DNA of 64,000 nucleotides from Gnetum montanum (lineage: Eukaryota > Streptophyta > Gnetopsida > Gnetales > Gnetaceae), in assembly GCA_015680685.1 (NCBI GenBank), contig MNCI01000651.1, positions 1,789,832 through 1,853,831 of the forward strand. Direction: 5' to 3'. A program made the position numbers and the translations under genes. Positions within the stretch are counted from its first letter, which is position 1, and the number at the start of each line of letters is the position of its first letter. The notes beneath the pieces were generated by a model. It searched no databases, was not told the origin of the DNA, and worked only from the letters and a program-made list of their open reading frames with translations. This document shows positions 12,342 to 23,991 of the stretch, one piece after another.

Positions 12342-13210
12342 CCGACTATACAAATTTTGTCTTGATTGGGTTATGGTTTGAGAGATATCATTATTTAAAG
12401 TTTCTTATTATGCATACATTAAAATAATATTAAATTATTATTAAAAAAACCCTTTTGCAAGGCCAGTTGGCCCTGCTACTAGTCATGGTTGGTGACGATA
12501 GAACCTACTACACCCGTCTACAATAGGGCCCACAAGATAGTTGACTAGCAAGCAGTGACTGAAGGACCATGGCAATCCAAAATCCACCATAGATCTATAG
12601 TTGCTACACCACAATGTCATCCAAAGGCCTCATTGCCACAAATCCATACTTTCGATTTCCATTGTGCTACTACCTTTTGATTTGTCTATTGCCTCCTATC
12701 ATTGCACTGCTGACTGTCATCGCATCTACTACCTACCTGATGTCATGTTCATTGCCCTATTAAGCCTGCTACCCTACTGAGCTTGCTGCCTTGCTAAGCT
12801 CGTTACCCTACTAAGCTTGCTACCTTGCTAAGCCCACTGCTTGTCTACTACACTTGCTATGTACCTGTTGTTGCAATTGCATGCCACTTCCACCTTGCCC
12901 CATGCCATCATTGTGCACCACCATCAGACACCGATGGCACTGCCTATAATAGTCCATTGTAGGCACTGCGAAAACCAATGATACCATTCATAATCACTCA
13001 TCCCAAGCATCGACAACATCGTTCATAATGGACCATGTCAGCCACTACGGCCACCAGTGACATTATTCATAATGACCCCTTCTAATTCTAACAATTTTTC
13101 CTTCAATTAATGGAAAAATCAAATTTTTTCATCAACTAATAGAAAAATTTAAAATTATCACCAAAAATTTGGAATGCAGGGAGAAATTTCAAAATAGGAA
13201 TTTGACTTAT
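12342..13210 (+). other. Interior of element B: no gene; short degenerate tandem repeat
   Basis: About 870 bp without a convincing reading frame. At 12755-12845 a degenerate unit of roughly 24 bp around the core CTTGCTRCCYTGCTAAGC is repeated about four times. Local GC content (12470-13080) is higher than in the flanks, which may reflect captured or formerly coding DNA. Confidence 0.45.
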
Positions 13211-13214
13211 TGGC

Positions 13215-13306
13215 AGTATGAGATACAATATCTCCATAATTAAGCATGCTCATTCTAGAGTAATACTAGGCTAGGTGACCTCTTAGGAAGTCTTGTTTCT
13301 TGCACC
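13215..13306 (+). rRNA. 5S rRNA-derived relic
   Basis: The stretch from TCTCCATAATTAAGC (13231) through TAGAGTAATACTAGG and GGTGACCTC to GGAAGTC and TTGCACC (13306) follows plant 5S rRNA in order and spacing, from the CTCCGCAGTTAAGC block to the 3' end. This part holds the internal RNA polymerase III promoter (box A around TTAAGC, box C around GGTGACC). The first 30 or so bases are not convincing. Many substitutions make it a pseudogene. It lies inside element B and upstream of the CCR4 relic. It could be a stray 5S copy, a 5S-derived SINE, or a piece of a Cassandra-type element, whose LTRs carry 5S sequence. I cannot tell which. Confidence 0.7.
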
Positions 13307-13837
13307 AAAAATATTTTGGAATCTAGAAGCCATAACTTTTAATTATAGAAGTCTTTTTCAATAAATGAAGAGTCATTTCCTATAGATTTTAACCTTCTCA
13401 ACATAATGGTAAAGTTAGATCTATCCTAGGGAACCTTGAAAATTAGTTTTCACCTCTTGCCTAATATAGTACCTTAAGATCCTCAAAAGCTTAATTTTAG
13501 CATAACTCGAGCATACAATGTCCATTTTTAACATATAGATAGTCATTTTCAATATTTTTCACCCTTCTAAACTTAATGTTGAGTTCAACTTTATCATTCA
13601 AGTACCTAATAATTTGATGATATCATAAAATTTGGCTCATGAATTTAACCTTGTTTGGGACCTTTAGATCTCTATGGCATGACATTAATTACATTACTAG
13701 AGTCAATGTCTTGAAGAGGGATAGAAAGGTCATTAAGAATTAGTTGATGTGTTAGTTGATAATTAGTTGATGAAACAAAATAATATTCAATGATGTATAT
13801 CAATTTGTCTTGCAACTGAAACATATCACAAAACAAC
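13307..13837 (+). other. No gene; imperfect tandem duplication
   Basis: Two degenerate copies of a block of about 170 bp start with CATAACT at about 13330 and 13501. Each contains GTCATTT, a CCTTCT motif and a GTTAGAT/GTTCAAC element. No coding potential seen. Confidence 0.4.
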
Positions 13838-15060
13838 ATGGAGATTCAAAATATTGCTTCAAAAAGGTGTATGATACCCATGAAGAGAAATGATCCAAAT
13901 GAGAATCCAAGAATGAGAATGAAAGTTACAACATACAATGTTTTTGCAAGATCCTTAGTGAATGAGAAACAACATCCACTATGTCAACCATGGACTTTGA
14001 AATGGCACATATATCGATACCCAAGCATCTTAGCAAAATTACAAGATTTGGATGTTGATGTTCTATGTCTACAAGATGTTTTTCCATGGGAATTTCTATA
14101 CCAATTCCAACAAGATATGAAAAAAATGGGATATAGAGGTATTTATAAGCAAAAATGTTCTTATGAAAATTCTTCTTTGGAACATATAGATTAGCCTACT
14201 ATAGAAATTGCAACATGGATGGTTTCACAATATTTTAGAAAGAAGCCATATTTGAATTAGTACAAAGATTTGAATGGAGTTTAGAATATATGATTTTTGA
14301 AATTCGAAAACATCAATTGATGGGAAAGAAAGAATAGTTAATATTTCAGAAAAATCACATAGCCTTATCAGTGATTCTAAAAATCCATCTATCAGGAAGA
14401 TGTGTATGCATGGTTAACACACATTTAATTGCCAAACCAACATGTTTAGATGTTAGAATATGTCAAGGAGCATACTTGATTAAGAAAATAGAGGAAAGTT
14501 TGAAAAATAATTTATTCCAAAATTATACTCATGTAGTTCCATTTATTCTTTGTGGAGACTTAAATGCAAAAGTTGAAAGTGGTGTTTATCAATTCTTAAA
14601 AATATGGATGTGTAAAGAAGTCTTTGGAAATGAACTTGATTTGAAGAAGATGCTTCCATCAATTCAACATGAAATTCCATTGGCCAGTGCATATTCTACT
14701 TGCTTTGAATCTTTAGTAGATAAATTGGATTCTAGAATTTAGGAATCGATGATCTTGATGGATAGTGCTCATCGAGAATCATAGTTTATCAATTTCTATG
14801 CTATGATTAATGAGGATGAATCAACAACATTCTTCATTGAGACCTTGGATTATATTTGGTACAATGTCTGATTCTTCTAAGTTACCAAATTACTAAAGTT
14901 AATTTCTAAAGAGGAAGTTGAGAAGAGTCAAGATCAAGCCTTGCCATCCCAAACAAAACTATCTAATCATATACCACTTTTGGTAGAATTTCCATTACTT
15001 TCATTAGTTCATAAATTTGATCAAGATCAGGAAGTATCTCACCCCTACTTTTATTTATAA
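13838..15060 (+). pseudogene. CCR4-family deadenylase pseudogene, intronless
   Basis: The reading follows the endonuclease/exonuclease/phosphatase (EEP) domain of CCR4-type poly(A) deadenylases from end to end. Landmarks in order: VTTYNVFARS, then DVDVLCLQDVF (family LQEV, so the catalytic Glu is Asp), NMDGFTIF, NHIALSVIL, CVCMVNTHLI, ILCGDLNAK (Asp and Asn kept), LASAYSTCF, ETLDYIWY, and SNHIPLLVEF (family SDH, so the catalytic Asp is Asn). The open pieces are 13838-14194 and 14371-14742, with at least five stops and one frame change near 14195. The roughly 1.1-kb domain is continuous without introns, whereas plant CCR4 genes usually have several, so this is probably a retrocopy. It lies in sense orientation between the LTRs of element B. 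Surely non-functional. Confidence 0.8.
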
Positions 15061-15468
15061 TTTCATTATTTTATCTATTGTTAACTTATATTTTAATTGG
15101 ATAAATAAAATATCTAAGGCAATGCAGGTTTTGAATAAATAATTTACCCTACCTTCACTTGGATAACAAGATACAACTTATATATTGTGTGACCCTAGTT
15201 AGGAATAACGATTGGTGGTTGGTAGATCTTTAATTCACCTCTTGTCATTATCTCAAGAAAATGAAGTAAATATTTAAAAAGTAATGTTTAATTTTCTATA
15301 TTATTTTCTTACATGTATCATGTTTGTAAAATAAGAAAGAAACATTTTTCAAATTCAAAGAAGAAATCAAATTCTTGGAGCACTGGATCAAACTTGAAGC
15401 ATTGGAGCTAGATAAAGATAGTGAACATGGACTTGTTCAAGAACAAATGAAACCTAATGGGGGTAGAT
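15061..15468 (+). other. 3' end of element B interior, with short open frame and polypurine tract
   Basis: 15061-15340 is AT-rich and featureless. From about 15348 a frame rich in Glu, Lys and Leu stays open through the LTR boundary to a stop near 15525. It may be the remnant C-terminus of an element protein or part of the captured transcript. The purine-rich AATGGGGGTAGAT (15456-15468) abuts the LTR and is the likely polypurine tract. Confidence 0.5.
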
Positions 15469-16041
15469 TGTCACATCCCCATTCCCAAATGATGGTGCTA
15501 CCTAACGAAGATGGTTCCTCTTCATAACAAGTGTTCTTATTATTGTAATAAGACTTGAAAGGACAATTGTAATTAAGACCTAAAAGGGTGCATTGTAATA
15601 ATGGACATGTCTCTTGAGGAAACCTTTGGGGATTTGGCCTAAAGCATTTATACTAGGGTTTATAGGTCATGCCAAGATGGAGTGGCAAAGCTAATATAGG
15701 CGAGTTACAAGAGCTAGGTGAAGTGGAATAGGAAGTGGATTAGCCATTCCTTTTAGCTAGTTGTAGGCCAAACCATGGTGGTAGTGCTACGTTGCCTCTA
15801 AGGAATAAATGAAAAAGGAAGAAATCCCCAAGGAACACTCTCAAAGCATGATCTAGATACACTATTCCACATCAATAAAGAATTCTTTTCTTTTTCTTTT
15901 TACACTTTCTTTATTATTTTCTTTACACATAATGTTGAATGTTACATATATTTGACATTTGGTGCATTTTCTTCTTACACATAATGTCTAATATAATGTA
16001 TATTTGATGTTTTTCATGACATTTGGGGACCAGATGTCACA
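15469..16041 (+). repeat. 3' LTR of element B
   Basis: 573 bp, TGTCACATCCCC...CAGATGTCACA, with short inverted termini TGTCACATC/GATGTCACA. Collinear with 4669-5241. Confidence 0.85.
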
Positions 16042-19000
16042 TCTGTAATGGCCTTCATGGAAGCCATCAGAATATTTTCAAGTAGATCCATCTAATAAGG
16101 TATTAATTTAGGCCTTATCTCCATTTCTTTGGCCATAAAGTTCTAGGCTCTACTTTTCAATCTTTCATAGATGACTTTTCTTTCTTTGAATGTTATGATT
16201 TAAGTTAGTATAACTATTGTGTATTCTTTAGTATTTTATAACTTATTATTAAAAAGTTGAAAATAACTTTTATGGTACTTTAAAAAGTTGAAAAGTTAAA
16301 AAGCATGATCTAGTACTTTTATGGTAACTTTATGTTCATTCAATTCTTGATGCATTCTTTGACCTTCCTCCTTATACCTCTAGATTTATTGCTCACAATC
16401 TTCAATAATACCTTCTTTGATAGACATTGATTACTTCAATGATTCAACTTTCCCTTTCAGCTTCTTATTCTTCTTAAATTATGCATCAATAAAGTTCTTT
16501 AAAGCTTTAATTTATTTATCAGTAACCTTGCAATTATTTGTTAATAAAGTGGCTACTATGTTGATGATATTTTCACATGATATAATAAGCTCTTCTTCTC
16601 CTATGAAAGAATCAAATTTCTTGCATTATAACATGACTATTGATTTTGTGTCTGGAGCTAGATATTTCTAGGTAAAAATAAGCATTCCTTTTTTTGGATT
16701 AATCTTTAATGATCTCATTAAATAAAAAAATGGAAAATCTAAATTTATCAAAGGATAATAATATGAACTTGATAATGAGAGTTATTTCTAGGATTCTTCC
16801 TATATCGACTTCTATGATGGCTCTTCTTATGTAGTCTTGGTCTACTATTATTAGAGTTGTTGAAGAGCTATAAGTTAAGCTCCGAATGTAGTTTCATCCT
16901 TAGATACTCAAAATGATTAATATTAATCTTCAATAGCATCTATTTTTTCCCTACCTTTTAAGAAAAATAATTTTATTCCAAAATTAATAATTGATCTTTA
17001 GAAAAATTAACTAGAAAGTGATGCCTATTAACAAGCCATATATCAATGGTAGTATTTAGCTCATCATATAATATTGTAGTGAATATCATTAATATAGAAC
17101 TTCTTAGCTTCACTAATGATCTTGTCTTTGATCTATTTACAACCTTATCAATATCTTTGATATAAACATCATCAATGATATTTGGCTCATGAGTCTTTTA
17201 TAGCTTCTTGAATGTGAAATTTCTAGATAAAAAAACTTGAAAACAATAAATATCATTATACTTGTTTAATTTTCTTCTTAAATGCCTTGCATTTTGAAAT
17301 TTCTAAAATTAAATTAAAGGGAAAAATTTTTTTGCATTATGTCTTAATGCACTATCTTATATGTGCCTTTCCATTTCTAATGCAATCAAATATGATAAAA
17401 AAAATACCTTAATGGCTTGAAAGCTTAACCTTGGAAACAATATATAAGAATGATTGTATAATGTGCATTAATAAACATATCTCTAGAAAATTTGGCTTTA
17501 ATTTTTTCTATAATATGAGATTCAATATTTGGTGTTTTCTATCCTACTAAAAGTTCATATATGATTGGATACATGTAATTCATAAGAATTTTAAACACAT
17601 GGAAATATAGAAAATTTTTTTGGTAAATTACATGATAAAAATTATAACAAAGGAAATTTGGCAAGGATCTTTGTTACACTACATAGCTTGGAATAATAGT
17701 AGTACATTCTCAAGACTAGATATTTTACATAAAATGAAATCTAGTGAATAGGAAATCATCGAAAATTGATAGTCTTCTTAATAAACTTTCTCTAAGTTGT
17801 CTTGAAGAGCATTATTCATGTATGGAATACAATAAAAGGTTCTATCATTTTCTACAATTACTAAAATGAATTATTTTCTTCTAAATTATTTATGTTTTTA
17901 TTAATATAAAAATTTAAATCTAAAACAAAAATGCTATGGGAATAATAAAGCTTAGAAATATTAGGAACAATGCACTTGTATTTCCACATTCTAGTAATTT
18001 GTTAGACCAAAAGCTTATAAGGCTTTTTCATTTTTAGATTTGACACAAATTTATTATGGATGATCTAATTAACTTCTTTCCTTGTTGTTGGCTTTGGCTA
18101 TGTAAGCTTTGAAATATTTTAGATTTCATGGCTTCTTTTTTTGTTGATGTTAATGAAGTACTTTGGAGCTCTTTTAAACATAAGCTTATATTGCTAATTC
18201 TACTATCACCATGTTCATTGTGTCTTTGATTAGATTTTCCTTGGGTATAAAGTTAATTTTGTGCAATCCTTAGTTATTGATTTATTGAATCAAAAGCTTT
18301 TAATCCCAAATTTTTGGCATATTCATGGTTTTCATATGTAACATTTCCATCATTGTACTTAACAAAATAATTAAACATAAATATATCAATTATAAAATCA
18401 TTTAAATATATAAAGTAACTTGAAAAATTTAAGTACCTTATAAATCCATTGTAAATTCATATTTAACATTTTAATATCCTTTAGGCCTCCAATATAACAT
18501 TAAATAAAAGATCATAGAAAATCCATATTTATGGCCAAAACACAAATTCATTAAGTATCAAAAACTTAAAATACATCAAGATAAAGTAATCTTTTTAACC
18601 AATATTAATCTTTCTTCTAGCACATCCTTGTCCACCTCTAATGCATCATGCATAATTTGCATGAAACATGTAACAAGGATTATAAGACATTCACCATAGA
18701 GGAAACTACCTTGAAGATTCTTAGAACAAGACTAAAAGATGGGGCTCCTAAGGTATAAAGAAAATTATTAGAACCAATAGTGAATTACAATTAAATTAAC
18801 CATCAACCTTGTTAATTTTTATTACTTATGAATCATTGTTACCAGTGATATTCCATGTGTTACTACATCTAACATTAGGATAACTATAAGGTGCTATTAA
18901 CTTAAACTAGTCATAATGAACTATTTGATTAGAAACTTCACCTATCTAGACCACCATTATGTAATTTAAATTATTGGATTATATTCAAACTAGCATCAAC

Positions 19001-19551
19001 CCTACATCTTCCCAAATTCTTAGCTCCTTACTTTTACCTAAGGTTTTTTTTGATATTGAGCTACATGTCATAATGTTGATAGAGTAACACTGAAGTTAAC
19101 TTAACAATACTAACCAAATGATAACATACTAGTTGACTTCTACAAATTCTATTAGTTAATGGAAAATTTATTGAAATCCCAAGGATTTTTTTTCTAGCTT
19201 TTCAATGCTATGTATGTATCCATCTCTACTATGAATGCCAGTACCACAAGATGTTGCTAATGCCACACTATATTTAAAATGTCATTGCTACCATCATGAC
19301 TTGTGTCGTAATTCTTAATTTTTTCATGAGATATGTAAAACATTGTGAGTTGGCCATGTAAAGTCATGAAAAAAGTTATGAAAAACTTTGCAAGTCAATA
19401 TGCATGAATAGATACTGTTAAATGTACCACTATCACTTATATAATAGAAAATGTGTTGAAAACATTAAAATGAAGAGAGAAAGGACAAAAATGATAAGAA
19501 ATATAAAGTAATTTCACATTAATTGTATGATTATAATAGATATTAGATAAC
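16042..19551. other. No clear gene; possible antisense copia relic
   Basis: 3.5 kb of AT-rich DNA. On the minus strand 16670-16400 reads as a Lys/Glu-rich, coiled-coil-like stretch (FIGEEELIISCEN, then FKKNKKLKGKVESLK) resembling the spacer after the zinc knuckle in some copia gag proteins. The match is weak and full of stops. The rest shows nothing I recognise. Confidence 0.35.
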
Positions 19552-22500
19552 AATCTTGAGCTCTACTTCAGACTGTTGTGGCACTACACCAACACTCAAT
19601 CCTACAAGATCTTGACAAGCTCAAGAAAGATGCCTTCTTACAAGAAGCACATCAATGCCATAGGGCAATAGAAGAGAATGATGATTACAAGGGATGAATG
19701 TAACTTAGTTATTTGATCCTTGTACTTGAGGTACAACTCACTTTACAATAGACAAAATATAGAATAATGAGAAGCAAAAATGATTACAATGATTGTGATA
19801 TGATTACATAATGAGCATACAAGATCTTGCACATTTCCCAATGAGAATGATGTCTTGTTATAGCTACGATGTTTCCAATTCTTCGAGATACTAGAAAATG
19901 TTTCTTCATGATAAGACTAGAAAAAGGTTTTTTTGAAATACCAAAAAAAAGTTCTTTATGATACTAGAAAATAATTGTTCAAGATACCAAAAAATAATTA
20001 TTCGAGATACTAGAAAAAATGTCTTCAAGAGACCAGAAAATGGTTCTTTGAGATACAAGCAAATGATTCTCTGAAATACCAAAAGAAGCTTTTTTGAGAT
20101 ACCAAAAAATGATTTTTCAAGATACCATAAAATGGTTCTTCAAGATACTAGAAAATGATTTTTTGAAATAACAAAAATTAGTTCTTTAAGATACTAGTAA
20201 ATGGTTCTCCGAGATAGTGGAAAAGGGTTTTTTGAGATACTACAAAAAGGTTCTTCAAGATACTAGAAAAGAGTTCTTTGAGATACAAGGAAATGGTTCT
20301 TCAAGATACTAGAAAACTATTCCTCAGTATACTAGAAAAAGGTTCATTGAGACACTAGAAAAAGATACTTTGAGATACCAAGAAGAGGTTCTTTAAGATA
20401 CCAGAAAATGATTATTCTAGATAATAGAGAAAGGTTTTTCGAGATACTAACACAATGTTCTTTAAGATACTAGAAAATAGTTCTTCAACATACTATAAAA
20501 ATGTTCTTCAAGATATCATAAAATAGTTCTTTAAGATACCAGAAAACAATTATTTAAGATATTGGAAAAGGGTTTTTTAAGATACGAAAAAATGATTTTT
20601 CATGATATAAGAAAAAGGTTCTTAGAGATACAAGAAAATGATTCTTCAAGACACTAGAAAATTATTTTTCAATATACTAGAAAAAAGTTCCCTGAGATAC
20701 CAGAAAAAGATTTTTTGAGATACCAAGAAAAGATTCTTTAAGATATCAATAAATGATTACTTAAGATATTAGAAAAAGGTTCTTAGAGATACCAACATAA
20801 GGTTTTTTAAGATATCAAAAAATGATTTTTAAACATTCTAGAAAAAGATTCTTCAAGATACTAGAAAACATTTTTTCAAGATACCTAAAAAGAGTTCTTC
20901 AAGATACTAGAAAATTATTTTTTGAGATACAAGCTTCTTCAAGATAATAGAAAATGTTTCTTCAGAGATATCAAAAAAAGGTTCTTCGAGATACCAGAAA
21001 AAGTTTCTATGAGATATTAGAAAAAAAGTTCTTCAAGATATCAAAAAATAGTTCTTAGAGATAAAAGACACTTGTTTATTAAGATACTAGAAAAATGTTC
21101 TTTAAGATACTAGTAAATGGTTCATTGATATATTAGAAAAATGTTTTTTGAGATATAAGAAAATGGTTCTTTAGAATACTAGAAAATGATTTTTAGATAT
21201 ACCAGGAAACAATTCTTTGAGATACTAGAAAATAGTTCTTTGAGATACCAAAAATTGTTTGCTTGAGATAAAAAAAAATGATTCTTCAATATACCAAAAA
21301 ATGTCTTTTTAAGATAATAAAAAATGGTTCCTTAAAACTCTAGAAAAAGGTTCTATGAGATAGCAAAGAAAGGTTCTTCAATATACTAAAAAATGATTAT
21401 TCGAGATAACAAAAAATGGTTCTTTGAGATACCAAAAAATGATTTTCAAATACAAGAAAAATAGTTCTTTAAGATATTAAAAAAATGTTGTTCGAGATAC
21501 TAGAAAAAGGTTCTTTGTGATAGGACCTAAAAAAGGTTCATTTAAAATATCAAAAAAATCTTTTTCCAAATACTAGAAAATAGTTTTTCGATATACCAAA
21601 AAAAGGTTCTTTGAGATACCAAAAAATAATTTTTTTTTTGAGATACTAGAAAATTGTTCTTCATGATACTAGAAAAAGGTTCTTCAAAATACTAGAAAAA
21701 GGTTGTTTAAGATAGCAAAAAATGATTGTTCAACATACCATTAAAAGGTTCTTTAAAATACCAAAAAATGGTTTGTCGAGATTTTAGAAAATGGGTTCTC
21801 CAAGATACCAAAAAATAGTTCTTCAACATACTAAAAACAAGTTATTCAAAATACCAAAAAATAGTTCTCCAACATAACAGCAAAAGCTTCTTCGAGATGC
21901 CAGTTTTCAAGATATCATAAAATAGTTCTTGAAGATACTAGAAATTTGTTCCTAAAAATACCAACAAATAGTTCTATAAGATACCAAAAAGGGTTCTTCA
22001 AAATACCACAAAAGGGTTCTTTGACATACTAGAAAAACATTATTCAACATATAGAAAGCAGGTTCTTTAAGGTTCCAGAAAACTATTCTTCAATATACTA
22101 GAAAAGGGTTCCTTGAGACACTAGAAAAAGATTCTTTGAGATACCAAAATATGATTCTTCAAGATTGTAGAAAAAGATTCTTCGAGATGCCAAAAAATAG
22201 TTCTTCAAGATATCTAAAAAGATTCCTTAAGATACTAGAAAATGATTATTTGAGATACAAGAAAAAGGTTCTTCGAGATAACAAAAAAATGATTTTTCAA
22301 AGATACTAGAAAAAATTTTTTCAAGATACCAAAAAATGATTCTTTGAGATACCAAAAAAAGATTCTTCAAGATATGAGAAAATGATTCTTCAAGATACCA
22401 GAAAACTATTCTTTGATATGAAAAAGGTTCCTTGAGACACCAAAAAAGGATTCTTGATGATACCAAAAAATAATTCTTCAAGATAGTAGAAAAAGCTTCT

Positions 22501-23275
22501 TTTAGATATTAGCACAAGGTTCTTTAAGATACCAAAAAATGGTTTTTTAACATTTTAGAAAAGGATTCTTTGAGATACCAGAAACAAGTCATCGAGATAC
22601 CAAAAAATTATTCTTCAATATATTAAAAATAGTTCTTAGAGATACAAACAACTTATTCATTGAGATATTAGAAAAAGGTTCTTCAAGATACTAGTAAATG
22701 GTTCATTGAGATACTAGAAAAAGGTTCTTTGAGATACCAAGAAAAGGTTCTTTGAGTTACCACAAAAAGGTTCTTTGAGATACTAGAAAATGTTTGCTCT
22801 ATTAGAACTCATGCAATGACTAGCTAACATTCATGAAAGACATCTTCTTCATCTCTAAGACATATTTCTGTATCTAGCCTCTATTTTGGAAAGATGTCCT
22901 CATTTGGTAAAAGACATCTTTCTATAACTAGCCTCCTTTCTGGAAAGATGTCTTTGTTTGGGGAAAGATGTATTTCTAAAACTTATCTTCATTTTGGAAA
23001 GATGTCCTTGTCTAGGAGAAGACATCTTTCTATTTTGAAATAAATTTGCTATTTTGTAGATATTTCTTTACCTATCCTACCTTCAATTTTTCCAAGACAT
23101 CAACTTTTTCTTAGAGATGTATTTCTTCAATCTTTCTTTGCTCTTGAATTCTTCATTTCTTGTTCATGTTCTAAGCCTTCTATTCTCAATTCATATTCTT
23201 ATCCTATAAATACAACAACCACACAAACCTTTGACTTCATTTTACTTAACATTTTGACACATGAAATGGTCCATA
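19552..23275 (-). repeat. 3' LTR of element C, 3.7 kb because of internal array
   Basis: Outer part 19552-19878 matches 27733-28020 of the 5' LTR. Inner part 22798-23275 matches about 28030-28494, including the GAAAGATGTC-type repeats and the AAACCTTTGACT block. The inner end reads GGTCCATA, the counterpart of GGTCCACA. The roughly 290 bp that should lie left of 19552 (U5 end) are missing or unrecognisable. Confidence 0.8.
19879..22797. repeat. About 23-bp tandem array, roughly 125 copies
   Basis: Continuous degenerate tandem repeat. The unit reads approximately GATACYAGAAAAW followed by GGTTCTTYGA or a variant. Spacings between successive GATAC cores counted at 19893-20060 are 23 bp, with occasional 22-25. 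At 2.92 kb this gives about 125 units. Because 23 is not a multiple of three, open frames within it (for example 22227-22481 minus) are phase-cycling translations of the repeat and not genes. The array sits at a point where the sister LTR simply reads TGTTTCCAAATCCATCTTG. Confidence 0.9.
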
Positions 23276-23290
23276 GTCTCTCCCTTTTTG
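23276..23290 (-). other. Polypurine tract of element C
   Basis: On the minus strand AAAAAGGGAGAGAC directly precedes the LTR start (TATGGACC, originally TGTGGACC). Upstream reads TTTTGAACATCACC. The purine tract beside an LTR fixes this as the 3' end of the element. Confidence 0.75.
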
Positions 23291-23991
23291 GTGATGTTCA
23301 AAACTTAAGAAAATGGGTTAGTGAATCATAAGTGAATCATACAAATATAATCACAAAAATGATAAAACACATTAAGCCTATCATAAAGAACAACATTCTA
23401 ATAGTATATCCTAGAAAATAATTCTCCCCTTTGTCGAAAAGTAGCCATACCATAGTCACAAAAGATATGCATTGAGCTCAATATCTATTTAAATAATCTC
23501 CAAGTAACATAAGGCATTTTCATATTTCTATAATGAATATTGTCAATCTTTTCAATCCTTTAGAATAGATATACAAACACTTCTTACTTTAATGATGTCC
23601 ATATAAACAAGAGAGGCTTAAGTACTCTATATATATATAGCATGCTAAAATAACATAAGTAGAGAAATCAGGTGAAAAGACACAAACTTAAATAAAAAAT
23701 TTGTATGCTAAAGATGAAAATCTACATTTCAAAAAGATCTATTCTTTTCTGATAAAAAAAAAAAGTTAAACGGAATAACCCACAACTGATAAAACATGAC
23801 AAAATAAAAACTTTTAATTGATGTCTAAGAGAAAATAGTCTTGAATGCCAAAGACCAAAGATAGAGTATTTAGAAGAAAGTGGACTATCATCTTGAATTA
23901 GATATCTCATTAAACCTTATCTCTCAAGAGATTCTCTTAGTAAAAAAAGGTGAGAGCTACACCTTGTTGAAAACCAAAATTTGAGATCAAG
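23291..23991 (-). other. Interior of element C, no gene seen
   Basis: 700 bp of AT-rich DNA between the polypurine tract and the inserted solo LTR. No RT, RNase H or integrase motif on either strand. A second purine block is visible as TTCTCCCCTTTG at about 23423 (plus strand). Confidence 0.5.

Larger units (their letters stand above)
4669..16041 (+). mobile_element. LTR retrotransposon B carrying a CCR4-family pseudogene, with element A nested inside
   Basis: Two directly repeated, equally long (573 bp) LTRs lie at 4669-5241 and 15469-16041. The first is followed by a tRNA-Met-type primer site (5244). The second is preceded by a purine tract (15457-15468). This defines one plus-strand element of about 4.8 kb once the nested element A (5747-12341) is subtracted. 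No RT, protease or integrase is visible in the remaining interior (5242-5746 and 12342-15468), so B is non-autonomous or pol-deleted and its superfamily cannot be assigned. The interior does contain a 5S rRNA relic and an intronless CCR4-like reading frame in the sense direction. No matching target-site duplication was found (tttcc on the left, tctgt on the right), so the two LTRs belonging to one insertion is inferred from homology, primer site and purine tract. Confidence 0.7.

Noticed and set aside
13838-15060. Functional CCR4 gene
   Set aside because: Multiple stops, a frame change and changed catalytic residues rule out a working enzyme.
22227-22481. Open frame of 84 residues rich in Phe, Leu and Ser
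   Set aside because: A phase-cycling translation of the 23-bp array.
19879-22797. CRISPR-like regular repeats
   Set aside because: The 23-bp units are directly adjacent with no unique spacers, are degenerate, and sit in a plant LTR. It is a minisatellite.
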